64,000 bases of DNA from an uncultured Eggerthellaceae bacterium (lineage in GTDB: Bacteria; Actinomycetota; Coriobacteriia; Coriobacteriales; Eggerthellaceae), in assembly GCA_947566075.1 (NCBI GenBank), contig CANOIM010000011.1, positions 1-64,000 on the forward strand, in the 5' to 3' direction. Positions 63,428 to 64,000 of the stretch are shown piece after piece. Numbering within the stretch: position 1 is the first letter of the stretch; every line of letters begins with the position of its first letter. The notes under the pieces are model-generated. The model made no database searches. It saw only the letters and a program-made list of their open reading frames with translations, and was not told the origin of the DNA. A program made the translations under genes and the position numbers.

Positions 63428-64000
63428 ATGTCAACCTACGCTTTCAGGGGCAACCCTCACTTCATCGAGCAGATCCAGGAACGCTTGGCCCAGGCGGGTT
63501 TCACGCGTGAAGGGGAGGTGGAAGCCGCTGGGTTCGTCATCACCTATTGCACCACCATGACCCAGCTGGAAGACCTCTACTTCGGTGATGATGGCTTGCT
63601 CCAGAGGATGGTAGAAGGGGCTCAGATGATAGACATGAGCCCTGTCACCCCTAATTTCGCTGATGAGATGAACGCCGTTGCCACTCTGAGCGGTTTTTCC
63701 ATGGTCACCGCTCCGGTGGTAGTGCAGGACAAGATGGCGGCTCATGCCTTAGAGCGCGAGAACCTGACCACCTTCTGCTATGGCGAAGGGGACGGGCTCA
63801 TCCGGGCGGAGGCTTTGTTGGAAACCGTGTTCTCTGCCCGGGAGGAGCGGTCATCGGCGGCAGCCTGTCAGCTGGCGCGCATGACTGTCACCATTCAGGA
63901 TACGGCTCAGATCATGAGCGCCATGGAGGCTTTGGCGCTTTGCAAGGGCACCCGCTCCTTGATCTTGGGGGCAGAGGCCACCCCTATAGCGCCTGCGGCC
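63428..64000 (+). CDS. NAD-binding 3-hydroxyacid dehydrogenase-like protein, 3' truncated
   Basis: The frame starts at ATG 63428, directly after the DegV stop, and runs off the window with 191 visible residues. The part MIDMSPVTPNFADEMNAVATLSGFSMVTAPVV resembles the middle of 6-phosphogluconate/3-hydroxyisobutyrate dehydrogenase-like proteins, as does the MTQLEDLYFGDDGLLQRM segment. The N-terminus (TYAFRGNPHFIEQIQERLAQAGF) lacks the usual GxGxxG dinucleotide-binding motif. It may be a divergent or inactive relative. The missing 3' end prevents a firmer call. Confidence 0.6.
   Translation, partial: MSTYAFRGNPHFIEQIQERLAQAGFTREGEVEAAGFVITYCTTMTQLEDLYFGDDGLLQRMVEGAQMIDMSPVTPNFADEMNAVATLSGFSMVTAPVVVQDKMAAHALERENLTTFCYGEGDGLIRAEALLETVFSAREERSSAAACQLARMTVTIQDTAQIMSAMEALALCKGTRSLILGAEATPIAPAA

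Overview
The window looks like a chromosome segment of a Gram-positive actinobacterium, most likely of the class Coriobacteriia. This is inferred from the combination of GBS/Bsp-like repeat proteins with cell-wall enzyme domains, an LCP-family protein, a GlfT2-like galactofuranosyltransferase, ThyX instead of ThyA, a split class I fumarase and a TopA with four zinc ribbons. GTG and TTG starts are frequent. No rRNA, tRNA, CRISPR array or transposase gene was seen.

About 1-49,100 is one large surface-glycan and cell-wall locus. It opens with a 5'-truncated Bsp-repeat glucosaminidase, a large two-domain glycosyltransferase and a Wzm/Wzt-type ABC exporter on the minus strand. Then comes an 1173-residue exported protein joining a transglutaminase-like domain, six Bsp-like repeats and an L,D-transpeptidase domain. 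From 9,478 to 27,557 a long plus-strand run encodes dTDP-L-rhamnose synthesis (rmlA, D, B, C), three assembly proteins (two soluble glycosyltransferases and a multi-spanning membrane protein), a complete CMP-pseudaminic acid pathway (pseB, C, F, I, G, H) with an ATP-grasp ligase and a PIG-L deacetylase inserted, and a flippase. A convergent minus-strand gene carries bacterial sialyltransferase motifs and is the best candidate for the pseudaminyltransferase.

From 28,678 to 41,483 there are more glycosyltransferases, a second flippase, a DUF6020-like membrane protein and a phosphocholine module: LicD, an HTH-LicC-LicA fusion and a LicB-like transporter. A frameshifted membrane protein ends this part. 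An AAA ATPase at 41,694-42,812 sits between two T-rich arrays whose repeats recur about every helical turn, with a perfect 15-bp inverted repeat beside it. From 42,986 to 49,085 come a GT2 enzyme, the WecA/TagO-type initiating transferase, a GlfT1-like enzyme, a polysaccharide deacetylase and an LCP ligase. Together these can initiate, build, flip, modify and attach a wall polymer.

From 49,166 onward the genes are housekeeping: an HPt protein, thyX, a DUF1385 protein, topA, fumarase beta and alpha, malic enzyme, tmk, holB, a PSP1 protein, nicotinate phosphoribosyltransferase, two DegV proteins and a truncated dehydrogenase-like gene. The most interesting points are the probable modified pseudaminic acid decoration, the transglutaminase/L,D-transpeptidase protein with its identical internal duplication, and the ATPase between phased arrays.
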